64,000 nt of DNA, taken from contig OX335650.1 of the NCBI GenBank assembly GCA_946894095.1, forward strand, positions 2,666,001 to 2,730,000. Reading direction: 5' to 3'. This DNA is from Incurvaria masculella (Eukaryota > Arthropoda > Insecta > Lepidoptera > Incurvariidae). Position numbers and translations under genes: made by a program. Positions 20,901 to 32,224 of this stretch are shown piece by piece. Each line of letters begins with the position of its first letter. Positions within the stretch are counted from its first letter, which is position 1. Under the pieces are notes generated by a model. The model was not told the origin of the DNA. It saw only the letters and a program-made list of their open reading frames with translations, and did not search any database.

Positions 20901-22164
20901 TATTTAAGAGCATTTTAATAATTACAAATATACATAAATCACTGTGCGTAAATCATCATTTGATGTAGAAAAATAAACTTATTACACAGATTTAAATGTC
21001 CATGTTTTTGCTACAAATTGCTCATTTGAATTAAACGTAATACTCGTAAATAAGGAACGCAAACAAAATCTCACTTAGACGAATGTCCAGATCAAAAACG
21101 TTTTTTTTTTTTCCTATGCTTCAATGTAGATGTCATTGGATAACCTCACATGAATGGGAATAGAATACTGTTCGCGAGGCAGATTTCGACGAAGTTCCGC
21201 CTAGTACGTGCTTCAATGAGTGTCGTGTTTTTATTATTTCCTGCCGTTTCGTTATTAGTTTAGCTTAGCCCTGCAGGAGGGGGTGGCACGGGACGCGGGC
21301 GGGGACAGCCGCGGCGAACCGGGATACCTACACGAGGACGACACAATCAAAGTTCTATCCTGGGCGAAAATAAAAGTGCTTGTGTTTAATCTCTTTTTCA
21401 CATATCCAGGATTGTAATCAGATTTAAATAGATTCTCAATGATCTTTATATAAGAAATCATATGTTCGTGTTAAATCGGTTTTTCAGCTTTTCTCAAAAT
21501 AAAAATATAGACGAGTGCTTTATTAATTTAAGTTAAGCAACGAAGATTTTGGAACAGAAGAAAATATTTTTCTTTAAAAAAAAACATTTCAAAATTGATA
21601 TATATTAGAATAATGTACATTTGAAACTTACCAAGCTGAGGACTTGCCAGCAGACAGTTATACGGCGGTGTGGCACATTAATTGATTTGAGAAATTGTAC
21701 CTTCCTAAAAATCATAACGTCAACAAATAAAGGCGCTCTAATTCTCTGCGGCCAGTGCTCCAGATATAGGTTGGAAAGGCAAAAATTAGAAACTTCTATT
21801 TCCACAGAAATCCCAAATTTTGGAATGTCTCGTGATCTTCGAGATGTCACGGCACTGAATCGAGGCAAATAAGCCAAGCAGACACTTCGGTTATTCGTTC
21901 TGGAGGTGCGAACATTGTTCCACGTAACGATATCGGGAAAACGTGTGGATCCCGTGGTCAGGCCATGCAGCTCTGGAAATTTAATAAGAGGTACGTGCAC
22001 TGCATGCGCCGCGGTCACTAACAGTTGGACTTTTTGAGTTAATAACCGTGGTTAAACGCGGTCGCTTTGTTCTTTGGCGTTAACTGAAAGTTAATTATAA
22101 TGTCAATTCAACGATACAATCGGTATTGGGATGCCGTTCGTGTTTATTATAAAGGTATTTCGCG
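20901..22164. other. Unique DNA; open frames at 21605-22018 of unknown meaning
   Basis: A GC-rich patch lies at 21275-21320. Both strands are open around 21621-22018, and a plus-strand donor (AAGAG then GTACGTGC at about 21990) ends a stretch reading LRLFVLEVRTLFHVTISG. I recognise no family; chance is possible. Confidence 0.3.
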
Positions 22165-22475
22165 TAGAAATTATGCTGCAATTTCCTTCCTACCGTCGCT
22201 CAACGCGGAACTGTCAGAAAAAGCACAAACTCATTGTCTACTGTAACAAAATAACAACCGACAGATCCTGTAGATTCTTGTAGATATTAGAGATTCCTGT
22301 AGATATGGTGGGCACACTGTGGAATACACCAAGGTAATTTCCTAAAGTAAAACTTCCTTCAAACATGGTGTGAATAATGACTTGGCCAGCCAGTATGCTT
22401 TTCACAGGCCCCGTGTAAGTTCGAAAGCCCATGGGCATGGTCGCGACTTTTTATGCCGTGCTCAAAATTAAAATT
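22165..22475 (+). mobile_element. LINE reverse transcriptase C-terminal remnant (copy C)
   Basis: Reads FLPTVAQRGTVRKSTNSLST, then the diverged W-N/VFP block and a tail matching copies B and D (AAGTTCGAAAGCCCATGGGC, TATGCCGTGCTCAAAAT). It contains stops. Confidence 0.6.
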
Positions 22476-23194
22476 TGTAAAAAATATCTATTACTAGGTC
22501 CTACTATCTTTTGGGTGCTTGAAAAGATACATAGATAATTCGATGTGCTGGTTATTTCTTCAATGAAATCAAGATGACGCGACTATCTAAAAAAAATATT
22601 CAATTGCAGCTTTATGCATCGCATCAACTGTATTTTAAAAAATAACCCATTAGTTGATGATAAGCGCAATTTTTTTTTTCACTTTTCCGTTGAGTAAGTA
22701 GCGAGCGTTTCGAATCACTGTAATAATTGAACACAAACAAAGCAGACATTTTTCGGTAATATTATGGGACTTAAAAAAATGCACGGCACTGGGCCATAAT
22801 CCGTAGTCTAGCAAGAATCTCCTTGCAAAAAAAAAGGTTTAAAACTAGGGGTGACTATAATAGACAGGTCGGATTTCGGATTTCCCATTTGGCTATTTAT
22901 GGGGGACACGCTATCATTATTCTGTATAGAATGGTCTCCCCTAGAGATGCACGGACCCTTGTTAAATATGTAAGTAACGTTTGCGGGCACACGGAAATTC
23001 GATTACGTATCGGTTGACGCTAATCTGGATTTTGATCAGAATCGGAAAAAAATGTATTGTTAAAAATAATCATTTGTCGTATCTGATCGCGTGTCGATGA
23101 TTAAAATCAGTGTTTGTTTGTTTTGGTATGTTTTGTAAGCATGAACGGTAGTCGTGAGCCATGTAACTCTTTAGCGGTTATACTGCAAGTTTTT
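22476..23194. other. Unique AT-rich DNA
   Basis: No supported gene or repeat. Confidence 0.5.
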
Positions 23195-23765
23195 TATGTT
23201 TAACGCGGCATATGGCATACGCCAGGACCTAAAGGTGCCCGACGACGCCCATGGGTTTTCGAAAATTCAAGGGGGCTGCGAAAACCATGCCGGCAGGCCA
23301 GGTGCTTCTTCACACCACGTTTGAAGGATCCCAAGTCGAAATTTCGGGGAAATACCTCCATTCATTCAATTGTTTACCAACCCTATATATAAAGGATCTG
23401 GAGGATCGGTGTGTTTTCATTTTTGGAATATCGACTGAGAGTTTGTGCATTTTCTACTTGTTCCGCGTTGAGCGAAGGTAGAAAGAGGCGGAGGAACAGC
23501 GTTATGACTAAAGACTAACATTCTCCATGGTTAAGATGATAGAAGACGGAGAGAGACCCTACATCATTTCGGAATTTGAGGGTCACCAAATTTAGGGATA
23601 CCTCGGGGTCGTCGACGAGACGCACCAGACAACCAGGGAGGCAAGCAGGTGCTGAGCTGAGCCGTCCCACAAATTCGAGCAGTACTCCAAGCAAGACCTT
23701 ATCTACGCCTTGTAAAGGAGCAGTTTTTGGTCAGGCGTGAAATACTAAATGCGAGCGTTACAGCA
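23195..23765 (-). mobile_element. LINE reverse transcriptase C-terminal remnant (copy D, longest)
   Basis: Minus frames read FTPDQKLLLYKA, then IRSCLEYCSNLWDGSAQHLL, RLVDDPEVSLNLVTLKFRND and VGSLSVFY, the usual C-terminal stretch of CR1/Jockey-like reverse transcriptases (K-A-x-I/V-R-x-C/S-x-E-Y-C, then D-D-P, then L-x-x-F-Y-R). It then runs into LFLPSLNAEQVENAQTLSR and GRHGFR. Frameshifts and stops show it is dead. Confidence 0.75.
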
Positions 23766-24224
23766 AGTGTTACTATTTGAGGTTACGGTTTTGGGTCAAG
23801 CTTCTCTACCGAGAAGCTTTTTTTTGTTTAGAGTTTCATAAGTGTACTTTTAAGCAAAGTACAAAAAAAAAAGAATAAAATTCACATTTTTCATACTAAG
23901 TAAGAAAATTATATTTTCAGCGCATACATAGAATCGAGGGATATAAAGTACAACACATTACTCTATAAGCAAAGTGTCATGTTGGACTCGCAACAACAAG
24001 CTAGTTCGTTGCTAGCAGTAATAGTTGTTAGCTTTTGTGTAATTGAAAAAAAAATATGAATTAGTTTTTTTTTTATTGGACGCAAGAGTTTTCGTGCAAA
24101 AACAAGAGTATTTTAATCGATTGCTTAAAATAGTGATGTTGACTCACGGGTGTAGGATTTTTTTTATAAAACTGGAAATGGATGGCTAGTTAATAAATAA
24201 CCACATTAATAAATTAAAAATAAT
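23766..24224. other. Unique DNA with small hairpin
   Basis: AAGCTTCTC-TACC-GAGAAGCTT followed by a T-run (about 23798-23828) is a short perfect hairpin. Nothing else was identified. Confidence 0.5.
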
Positions 24225-24330
24225 AAACACATTGAGATACCCGACGACGGCCATGGGTTTTTGAACTTCCAGGTGGGTTGCGAAAACCATGTCGGCCGGT
24301 GCCATGCCAGGGCATTCCCTTTGTGTGTAC
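24225..24330 (-). mobile_element. LINE C-terminal tail scrap (copy E) beside SINE pieces
   Basis: CCCGACGACGGCCATGGGTT then GGTGGGTTGCGAAAACCATG match copy D. It is joined to GGTGCCATGCCAGGGCATTC, a SINE body piece, while ACTGGAAATGGATGGCTAGT at 24173 is a SINE tail piece. Confidence 0.55.
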
Positions 24331-24897
24331 GTCTACATTAAGGATAGTAAAAATATGGACCTTTTCATACAATCCATACACATACGACACAAAATGAAGC
24401 ACAAAAAACCATGTGTATTTATTTATGTTTCTCACAGAATTACCGACATAAAACGGCATATCCATAACGGATGATAATCCTTCCACGCAGACGCGAGGGC
24501 AACACCAGACAGACGGCCGCGTCGGGGGGTAGGCTGTAAGCTGATTTGGGGCCGTATTGAACCGGGGCGTGTCCAATCACACCTACAATGGCCCCAGCTC
24601 ATGCGTCAAAGTTCACACGGAAGATTTGGTATCGTGCGCCCCTCTGTTCAATTGTTTCCCGTACGTGACGCTATTCATGGATTTCTTCTCTGTGACTTAT
24701 ATCGATCGATGCTACTATTCTTGATTTAACTTATGTTTGCTACATGTCTCGAATATGTAAAAGCTCGGGAATGAAATGGAATTAAAATGTGGACTTCACA
24801 ATTTGTTAAAAAAGGATATCTTTCTACTTTAAAATTGTTCACTTTATATGAAAGGGAAATACCCAAAATAAAAGCGTTAGCAAGCTAGTAAGTAGAC
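24331..24897. other. Unique DNA
   Basis: A minus-strand open stretch up to 24576 is mostly the LINE scrap plus unique sequence. No exon was recognised. Confidence 0.45.
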
Positions 24898-25305
24898 TTT
24901 TTTTTTATGCATCCTGACATGGATGGCTAATACCACACAACTATACCGTTATGATATTAGCCCAATACACCACATTCCCGAAGGAAATTGGTGCCATGCC
25001 AGGACCTCCCCTTTATGAGCACGGCTACATTGAACTGGATGGAAAACATGGACAATTTGTAATTGCCGCTTCGACCATCTTTTCATCCAATGCGATGGTA
25101 CCAACCCGGGTGGGCTTAAACCCTACCACCTAGTAGGGGAAGGGGACCTACAGTTTTACATGGATTCCGAACCATGCAGCAGCTCGCATTCGTGACGAAA
25201 TACACTTATCGAACTCGGAAAGAGAAAGACAGTGGTGCATGTCGGTATTGAACCCAGGCCTCTGGTACGCTAGGCCAGTCCCCGCGCCACTAGGCTACGA
25301 GCCGC
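24898..25305 (-). mobile_element. tRNA-headed SINE, full length
   Basis: T-run, tail GCATCCTGACATGGATGGC, complete body (CCTACCACCTAGTAGGGGAA), and head at the right with B box reading GGTATTGAACCCAGGCC and A box CGCGCCACTAGGCTACGAGC on the plus strand. It is close to the copy at 4996. Confidence 0.9.
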
Positions 25306-25841
25306 TCAACCCGAGACTGCAATCGTCAAGGGGATAGTTTGTTAGTATCTCGACAACAGCGCCAACTATTGGGTCGTGCATCGAAACCATTCAGGGACCC
25401 ACACAAACATACACAAAAATCGTCAAAATCGGTCCAACCTTATAGAAATACTTGTTGAAGAATTATATATGTAAAAATGTTATGTGGCGTTCTTAAGTTT
25501 TCATCGTTACTGTACATAGTATTTGTTGAACTTATGATTTTCCGGTGCACAATACCGTACTTTTCTATCTCCCTTTTATATTACAATCTGACGCATATTT
25601 GGACATTCGGTAATAGTAAAGTGAATCGAAGTCAAGATAAGCCATTCTTAATTTCCTAATCGTCCTTAATCCTAGACTGCCTTTTCGTAAAAAAAAACGG
25701 TGTTGTGTTTTAAATATTTACTTTTAACTCAACAAATATATTATAATTACTGAATTATACAATAAATTTATTCGAAAATGTTAGTATTTATATATAATTA
25801 TTTAATTATAGCTTTTAATTAAACATGATCCATCTATCATT
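25306..25841. other. Unique AT-rich DNA
   Basis: Part of the left end (25330-25480) resembles the intronic repeat style of moth DNA (ACACAAACATACACAAAAAT, CAAAATCGGTCCAACCTTAT) but it cannot be placed in a family. Confidence 0.45.
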
Positions 25842-26229
25842 CAGCCTCAATGGCCCAGTGGCGCGACACTTCGGCGATCGCTCTCCGAAGTTAAGCAACG
25901 CTGGGTCCGGTCTGGTCTTGGATGGGTGACCATTCGACCGTCGAGAGAGTCTGGCCGTGGTTCGAATTCCACGTTAAACTGTAGGTCCCCTTCTTTACTT
26001 ACTAGGTGGTAGGGCTTATCCCGCCCGGGTTGGTATCATCGCATTGGATGAACGATGGTCGAAGCGGCAATGAAAATTGTCCGTGTTTTCCATCCAGTTC
26101 AATGTAGCCGTGCAATATAAGGAAGGTCCTGGCATGGCACCTAGTTCCCATGTGGTGTGTTGGGCTAATACCATGACAGAAGGTGTGGTATTAGCCATCC
26201 ATGTCCAGTCACATAAAAAAATAAAAAAA
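25842..26229 (+). mobile_element. 5S rRNA-headed SINE, full length
   Basis: Starts CAGCCTCAATGGCCCAGTGG, then the 5S part (GAAGTTAAGCAACGCTGGGT, CTTGGATGGGTGACC), the shared body, and the tail CCATGTCCAGTCACATAAAA. The tail differs from the tRNA-headed copies (CAGTCACAT against CAGGT[C/T]GCAT), a consistent subfamily mark. Confidence 0.9.
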
Positions 26230-26439
26230 CTCCATTTACTTTGAACCATGACTTTTGAGTATGAACTCGCAAATATTCTCTAAGTCCATATTTAATTATT
26301 GCGATAGCCTACAAATGCCAACAACGCAAAATAATTTTCAGAAATAATGCCCGCATGCCCGTGGAAGCTTTAGAAACTGCTGCTCGGCTGAAATTTACAG
26401 AGAGATGCGATGGGCTTCTGTACTGCTCAACTCAACTTG

Positions 26440-26692
26440 CGGAGCTGAAAGTTTCAGGATTTCCCGTTGTGATGTCGGTACATTTTTTTTATCGGATGAA
26501 GGAAAAATATCATCACGAGTGCCCAGGCACCGATTTTTACTATTTGTTGTTATAGCGTTAATAGAAATAGACACTGTGAAAATATCAAGTGTCTATCTAT
26601 TACTGTTCATTAGACACAGACAGATGGGCGGATGGACGGACGGACAGACAGCGGAAGCTGCGTTAGCATTCTTGTGTATGGAACCGTAAAAA
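26440..26692 (+). repeat. Dispersed lepidopteran repeat, diverged copy
   Basis: TTGTTGTTATAGCGTTAATA, a GGACGGACGGACAGACAGCG tract and GTATGGAACCGTAAAAA follow the order of the copy at 5398. Confidence 0.6.
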
Positions 26693-26703
26693 CATTCACA
26701 TTC

Positions 26704-27104
26704 GGCTCGTAGCCTAGGGACTGGCCTAGCGTACCAGAGGCCCGGGTTCAATACCAACTTGCACCACTGTCTTTCTCTTTAAGAGTTCGATAAGTGCATT
26801 TCGTCACGAATGCGAGCTGCTCCATGGTTCGGAATCCATGTAAAACTGTAGGTCTCCTTCCCCTACTAGGTGGTAGGGTTTAAGCCCGCCCGGGTTGGTA
26901 CCATCGCATTGGATGAAAAGATGGTCGAAGCGGCAATGAAATATTGTCCGTGTTTTCCATCCAGTTCAATGTAGCCGTGCTCATAAAGGGAAGGTCCTGG
27001 CATAGCACCAAATTCCTTCGGGAATGTTGTGTATTGGTCTAATATCATAAGGGTAGTTGTGTGGTATTAGCCATCCATGTCAGGTCGCATAAAAAAAAAA
27101 AAAA
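26704..27104 (+). mobile_element. tRNA-headed SINE with deleted A box
   Basis: Same layout as 4996-5394, but the head reads GGCTCGTAGCCTAGGGACTG. The TGGCGCGG part of the A box is lost, so polymerase III start would be impaired. The body and the 14-base A tail are otherwise complete. Confidence 0.9.
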
Positions 27105-27440
27105 TTACCACCGTATTCTAAAGGACTAAATAACGAGATTCTCTAATCCTCAAGAACGCGTTTGTTACAAAAAGAAGTCAATGATATTTTTTACATGATT
27201 TTGAGTACTAATTTCAAGTGCTTCCATCAACTGTTGCAAAAGAGCAAACAAACCAATTATGTATTATTATGTTAATTAAAATTTAAATCTACGAATGTTC
27301 GGGCTGCTTGGTCACTATATATACAGAAAGGAAAAAAATAACAGTTTAAAAAATATTGTTCACGCCAATATGGCATGGGTTACCTAGGTGGGTAGTTTGC
27401 ACTTCACAAGCATCCGAAGTTTTTCTTATGCCACTCTCGC
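27105..27440. other. Unique AT-rich DNA
   Basis: No feature found. Confidence 0.5.
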
Positions 27441-27875
27441 TCTGCTACTAGCTGTCACGCATGGTGCACGCATGCGCCGCGTCCCCGCAAACTCTCACCG
27501 TGGAGCTCCTCTTAGGGCTCCACGCCCGCAACCCGCCGCGCGCCTGACCACGCTGTGTCGCCTCGTCCGGGCGAAGTGCTGTGCCGCCGAACGCTGTCCC
27601 GGGACCGGACGCCTAGGAGCTGGTGCGGTGCTGCTGGAGGTTGGTGGCTGTTCCTACTCCTCTGGTGGCCCGCTGTGACGTCCCGAGGCTACCGGACATT
27701 GCAACTCCTTCGCTTGTGAAGTGCGACCTGCCTGGGCGCGTACAAACATTATATTGACTTCTAGCAACCTGAAGTAGAAGGGGTACAAAAGCATAGAAGG
27801 GATCCATCATACGTTTTCAGCTATACTCCCCTGGAGTATACCGGAAAACCGTACCGCTGAGGGCCGGGGGGACTA
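27441..27875. other. GC-rich segment of unknown origin
   Basis: Sharp rise in GC from about 27465 to 27740, with frames open on both strands. It leads directly into a LINE 3' end, so LINE origin is plausible, but no domain can be read. Confidence 0.4.
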
Positions 27876-27950
27876 GAGAAAAATTGGAGAGGCGTATGTC
27901 CAGCAGTGGACGCAAGCACGCTGACTGACTGACTGACTGACATACACGGA
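27876..27950 (+). mobile_element. LINE 3' coding end
   Basis: GGAGAGGCGTATGTCCAGCA then GTGGACG encode a GxAYVQQWT-like terminus typical of a widespread arthropod LINE. A (GACT)n tail (27927-27945) follows. Confidence 0.65.
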
Positions 27951-28074
27951 GACTCCATACATGTATTAGTTCAAATATAGAGTGGGATCTGGGTATCAGA
28001 TTAGCTGCAAACTAAATAAATTTAGTTCGTTAGGTTCGTTTAGATTTATTGCGATTTTTTTTTATTCGTAAAAT

Positions 28075-28230
28075 TATTTATTCAGTTTCATGAAACAAAC
28101 ACAACATAAGTAACAAACATAAAATTATTTTGCAAATTATTTTTATTTTATGACAATGTGAAAATTTTATTTGTATATCGAATTGATTTATATTATCACT
28201 GAATAAATGATTTTGATTTTGATTTCGATT
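28075..28230. mobile_element. Two LINE-type 3' ends, opposed
   Basis: 28075-28125 (TTTATTCAGTTTCATGAAAC onward) is about 50 bases identical to 50932-50985 and on the minus strand ends in GAATAAAT. 28195-28230 on plus reads CACTGAATAAATGATTTTGA with a TTTTGA repeat tail. Confidence 0.55.
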
Positions 28231-28675
28231 AAAACTAAATGAAAAGATGAAACGTTCGGTGACTGCGGCGGATGAAATTATTGAGTGTACGATCACGAAT
28301 CGGACAGTATGCATGTGAAATTGGCGATTACAATTAGTGACATATTCTTTAGTAATCGGATACAATCATTCCTCGCGGGGTCCGATTTTCACGTAATAAA
28401 TGTGTTGCCGGAATCCAGTTCAGAATATCAAATAGGTGGTGTTTAAACGTGGAAGTTTTATTTAATTTGAATAAATTGGGTTTACCATGGATTGCAAATA
28501 AAAAGAACACACACAGGTTATATTTTTAATATCCACTCAAAGAACATATTACTGAACAATATTTACTTAACCTAAATAAACGAAATATTCGTAAAACGAT
28601 CACATATAACCACAGATAAAATGGAAGGAGGTATACCATCTAGCGCGCCTTCTATTCAATTTAAAAAAAAACTAG
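28231..28675. other. Unique AT-rich DNA
   Basis: No feature found. Confidence 0.5.
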
Positions 28676-28895
28676 CAACCCAACTTAAATGTACATGCCA
28701 CATGCAAATATAGTCGTAGACGTATTGTGTGCATGGGGACTTGTGGAGGGCTTGTGTGTGTGTGGGAATTTACGTGTCAAACATTTCGAGTGTGTGGCAT
28801 ACGCCGGTTTCCCATATAATTATTTGGTCACCATGGCCATACGGTGGGGACGCGATATCGACCGCATGCCATTTCTCCTTCTTTCTCTTCGGTAC
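28676..28895 (+). repeat. Dispersed repeat X, copy 2
   Basis: CTTAAATGTACATGCCACAT, CTTGTGGAGGGCTTGTGTGT, TTTCCCATATAATTATTTGG and ATCGACCGCATGCCATTTCT align with copy 1 (14157-14545). Confidence 0.6.
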
Positions 28896-29434
28896 ATACA
28901 CTCAAAATATTATGTGCAACTGTTTACTGTTTAAGCACAGTTAAAATGTAGTAATTAATTCTAAAGTATTTAACTATTAAGTAGATATTAATACGCCAAA
29001 AACAGTTAATATTACGCAGTTATTTTAACCGATTGAACAGCGCCGCTAGGTCGAAATAACACGTGCGACAGATCGGATCATTTTGCAGCGGTTATGATAA
29101 CTGATTGAACATTACGTCTGACTATAAATTTGGTTTGCAAATGTCCAGTTTTAAGAGGTTAAGTAATTTTAACAGAATATACAGTACCTCTTCACTGAAA
29201 ATAAGACGTAAGTAAGAATGGAAAAAATACTAAAACTAGAAACAGTTTTCACAAAGTTATGGAAACAGTTATTGCAGTAAAATTTAATGTTTAACCCTAA
29301 CGGTTTTAACTCAGTTGGAGTAACTGCTTTATTAGTTGGCTCTATTTTAACGTTACAAGACGATTGTTAATATCAGGATTACAGTTATATTCATTGATTA
29401 TTTTTTTCCGTGTTTAACGTACATTTTGGTATTA
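28896..29434. other. Unique DNA
   Basis: No gene. Repeated CAGTTAnnnTTAnnGCAGTTA-like words near 28990-29280 do not form clear arms. Confidence 0.45.
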
Positions 29435-29913
29435 CTATTTAAATAATTTGTCAGCTTTTCTTCTACCTGACTTCATCGATGCTAATGCTATAAGTGATTT
29501 AGTAAGGGTTTTGTATGATTTCAATTCAACCCCACTAACATAGCGTGATGATAAGTAGCCTATGATTACTATGTTTCCTATCAGATATCTCTGGGATGAC
29601 ATGGGACAGGATGCGGTGGGGTACGTGCCACTGCTTCTGATAATATATTTGGAGCAGTAAATATTAAAACACACTTGCCTTTAACATTTTCGAAGTATAG
29701 AGCGTTCGCATCATTTTCAGCAGACACGTGCAGAGATGCACTGCTCGGTAGGTAGCTATCCACACCAACGAAAACTTTTCCAATACCCGTCCAGGTGCTG
29801 CCATCTATCCGGTCTGAGCTGTAATTAATCCACGTCCCACCTTCACTTATCCACCCGAACCTCTTCCACTCGATACTGCATAATGCGGTCGAGCGGAGTG
29901 TTTGAGCAAAAGT
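29435..29913 (-). pseudogene. Degenerate open frame of unknown identity
   Basis: One minus frame is open for 111 codons (29913-29581) and includes SIEWKRFGWISEGGTWINY and NALYFENVKGKCVLIFTAPN. A second frame then continues to 29435 with LIGNIVIIGYLSSRYVSGVE and SLIALASMKSGRRKADKLFK. If one protein, it is broken by a frameshift near 29600. It is tryptophan-rich at the start and lysine/arginine-rich at the end. I do not recognise it. Confidence 0.25.
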
Positions 29914-30861
29914 CTAATTGCATTCGGGATTGCTAGCCAGTAGGACGTATGGTAATATTAGGAGTACGTAGAAGTGTAGAAGTTGTAGAATGCATTATTT
30001 CGAGTACTTGTAGAATTGCGAAATTTCCAAGGAAAATTCGCGACGGGCACATATTACTAACATCTATTAAGTTTGCAAGAAATTAAAGCGAAAATCGGCG
30101 CAATTTTCGTGCGTAACGCATGAAATTTGCTGACGAATTTTCGCTCTTATTCCTACTAACTTAGCCTACAGCCCTTAACTAAGAAATATAAATAAAACTA
30201 TTCTATGATAAGTGCGGAATTGCGAAATTAAGCAACAGCAAAAACTTGCAGGAATTAAGAGCGAATTGAAGCAACTTTCGTGCGTAATGCTTGTAAGCAA
30301 GCAATAATCTCGGTCAGAATTAGCTCTGTTAGTGAGAAAACTGCATTGAAGAAATATATACGAGTATTAGTGATACGCGCGTAATTTTTAATGTAAGCAC
30401 AGCGCGCTATGCTAGGTCTATGGTTTTGATCTATGTTGTACAATCTATCTTTACTTATATTATTTTTTTGTGTTGCACAAAATAGATCCCTTCTACGAAT
30501 ATTCATAAACTAAATCCACCACATTACAGCAAAGCCAAGCAGCTCCGGCAAAGTTGGTGAACGCGAAAGCTGTCGATAATAATGTCTAATTAGGAGTAAA
30601 CAGACACAGTTTGGCGCAGGAGAGGAGACGCGGTGATGGCGTCGGCGGTGGCGGCGCGGCGACGCGACAAACTTTCAAAGGGCTCTCAATTAGTTTCCGT
30701 CTAATATCTAACTAAATTGAATCCGACGTGTTCGCGATAGTCGGTGACTTGGAGGTATGAATTTAGCAATCGTAATGTCTTTTCGTATTAAAATGTATTA
30801 TTTCACAGTCAATATTTTCAAAGACACATAGTGTTACAAATCTGTGAAAGGACTTCTTCCA
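29914..30861. other. Unique DNA with GC-rich patch 30600-30690
   Basis: Two related blocks (AATTTTCGTGCGTAACGCAT near 30102 and CAACTTTCGTGCGTAATGCT near 30270) suggest an old local duplication. The GC-rich patch is flanked by GTCTAATTAGGAGT and CTCAATTAGTTTCC homeodomain-like cores. Confidence 0.4.
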
Positions 30862-31414
30862 ACGCCAAGTGGGCCATCCCGCTTAACTCCCCATAAAAAA
30901 CGGGGAAAGAAGATCACGCCCATATTTATTGTCAGAGATCCCAAATTTTGCTCAAAATAGCTTAACTTGATCGAACTAGATGTCTGATGGCCGTTGGCAT
31001 TGTAAAATTGTGTTTGGTTTCTAAGTTATAAGGTCTGAATGTTCCAATTTTTCGCGCATTTTATGCAATAACATTGGAAGTGGATTACGCAATGATAAAG
31101 TAAGAACATCTTGAAAAGATTAGTCATCAGACATAGCTTATTTCATCAAAATTTATAATCTATTTGGTTTTTCTTAGATTTTTGACTACAGCGGTCGTGG
31201 TTTACTTTTAGCTATAAGTCGTTTTGTAATTAAAATTTTCGTAAATCTTACCAAATCATACACTATGCACATTGTCTTTTTTGTGGACATATTGCATCTT
31301 CCTCATCACGGAGCCCGTCTTTTTCTTTGAAATAGAGAAGGGCCCAGAGCGCAACAGCACGGTTTTGTACTGTGCCCGCGAATGAGTTAGTGCCGCCGGG
31401 TTGGGCCACCTTAT
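30862..31414. mobile_element. TTAA-type MITE family T2, near-complete copy
   Basis: Left end AAGTGGGCCATCCCGCTTAA and right end GGGTTGGGCCACCTTAT are inverted T2 termini, with the flanking TTAA now mutated. Internal blocks match 35298-35848 in inverse orientation. There is no coding capacity. Confidence 0.8.
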
Positions 31415-31885
31415 CTAAAGGTTTCTGTGTGAAAGTTACGAGTCTCGTGTGATAATCAACAGTTGGTTATATCGTAAATAAGGAATGTGAAAGAAAAACA
31501 GTTGATCACTTTCGTGTGAAATCCCAAGCTGCGTCGAGCAAGTCTAATGTGATTTCCATCGACACATGTAACGTTCATGGCTTCACGTACCAAGAGGATA
31601 ATCGGCGAAAGTTCCCGATTCGTAATTTAATCACACGTCGCGTCTGAGCACGGAAGAGCTCTGAAACTGTCCAAATTGCAATGCTCCCTCGTACGCACGC
31701 GCGTTCCGCTTCATGTAGTCGGAATCGAATGCAATTTGTTTGCATATTAAATAAAATGTAACGAGTGTTGCGGGAAACGAAAAATTTGGATGTAGCCATT
31801 ACTATAAGAGATAATATTAATACACATACATAATCGAATCCCAATTCTTACGAGAGAAATACTTAAGCGGTTTCCATAAACTGCT
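31415..31885. other. Unique DNA
   Basis: No feature found. Confidence 0.5.
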
Positions 31886-32224
31886 TTAATCACTTAGATC
31901 AGAATTTACAAACCTCAAATAGTACTTAATGATCTGATAGTCCATATTTACGTTTGTCAGAAGACGAATGGTCATTACTGGAGAATTATATCCATGCCAT
32001 ATTATAGCCATGTAATAAAAATATGTACTGATTATAACGTATGGATAAGCAACGGCGTACATAAATCCGTCGAATAGGTATATAAATGTTCCCGTACACT
32101 TGAGGCAATAAATAGCTGGGCAATTGTTGCCAAACATAGCGAAGCAATAGATGAAGCAATATAGATCAACACCAATACATTTTCGGCAATCATACCAAAG
32201 ATATGGAGTGATATTGCTCCACAT
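31886..32224 (-). pseudogene. Possible odorant-receptor C-terminal remnant
   Basis: One minus frame gives ENVLVLIYIASSIASLCLAT then AQLFIASSVREHLYTYSTDL, like TM6 and the following loop of insect odorant receptors. It stops at LIHTL. The next part, in another frame, reads YYMAIIWHGYNSPVMT, then NVNMDYQIIKYYLRF, resembling the R-x-x-x-P-V/L and C-terminal helix. It needs one frameshift and no splice sites are clear, so it would be dead. The similarity is weak. Confidence 0.3.

Noticed and set aside
24214..24576. 120-codon minus-strand open frame
   Set aside because: Its end is the LINE tail scrap and SINE pieces; the rest has no motif.
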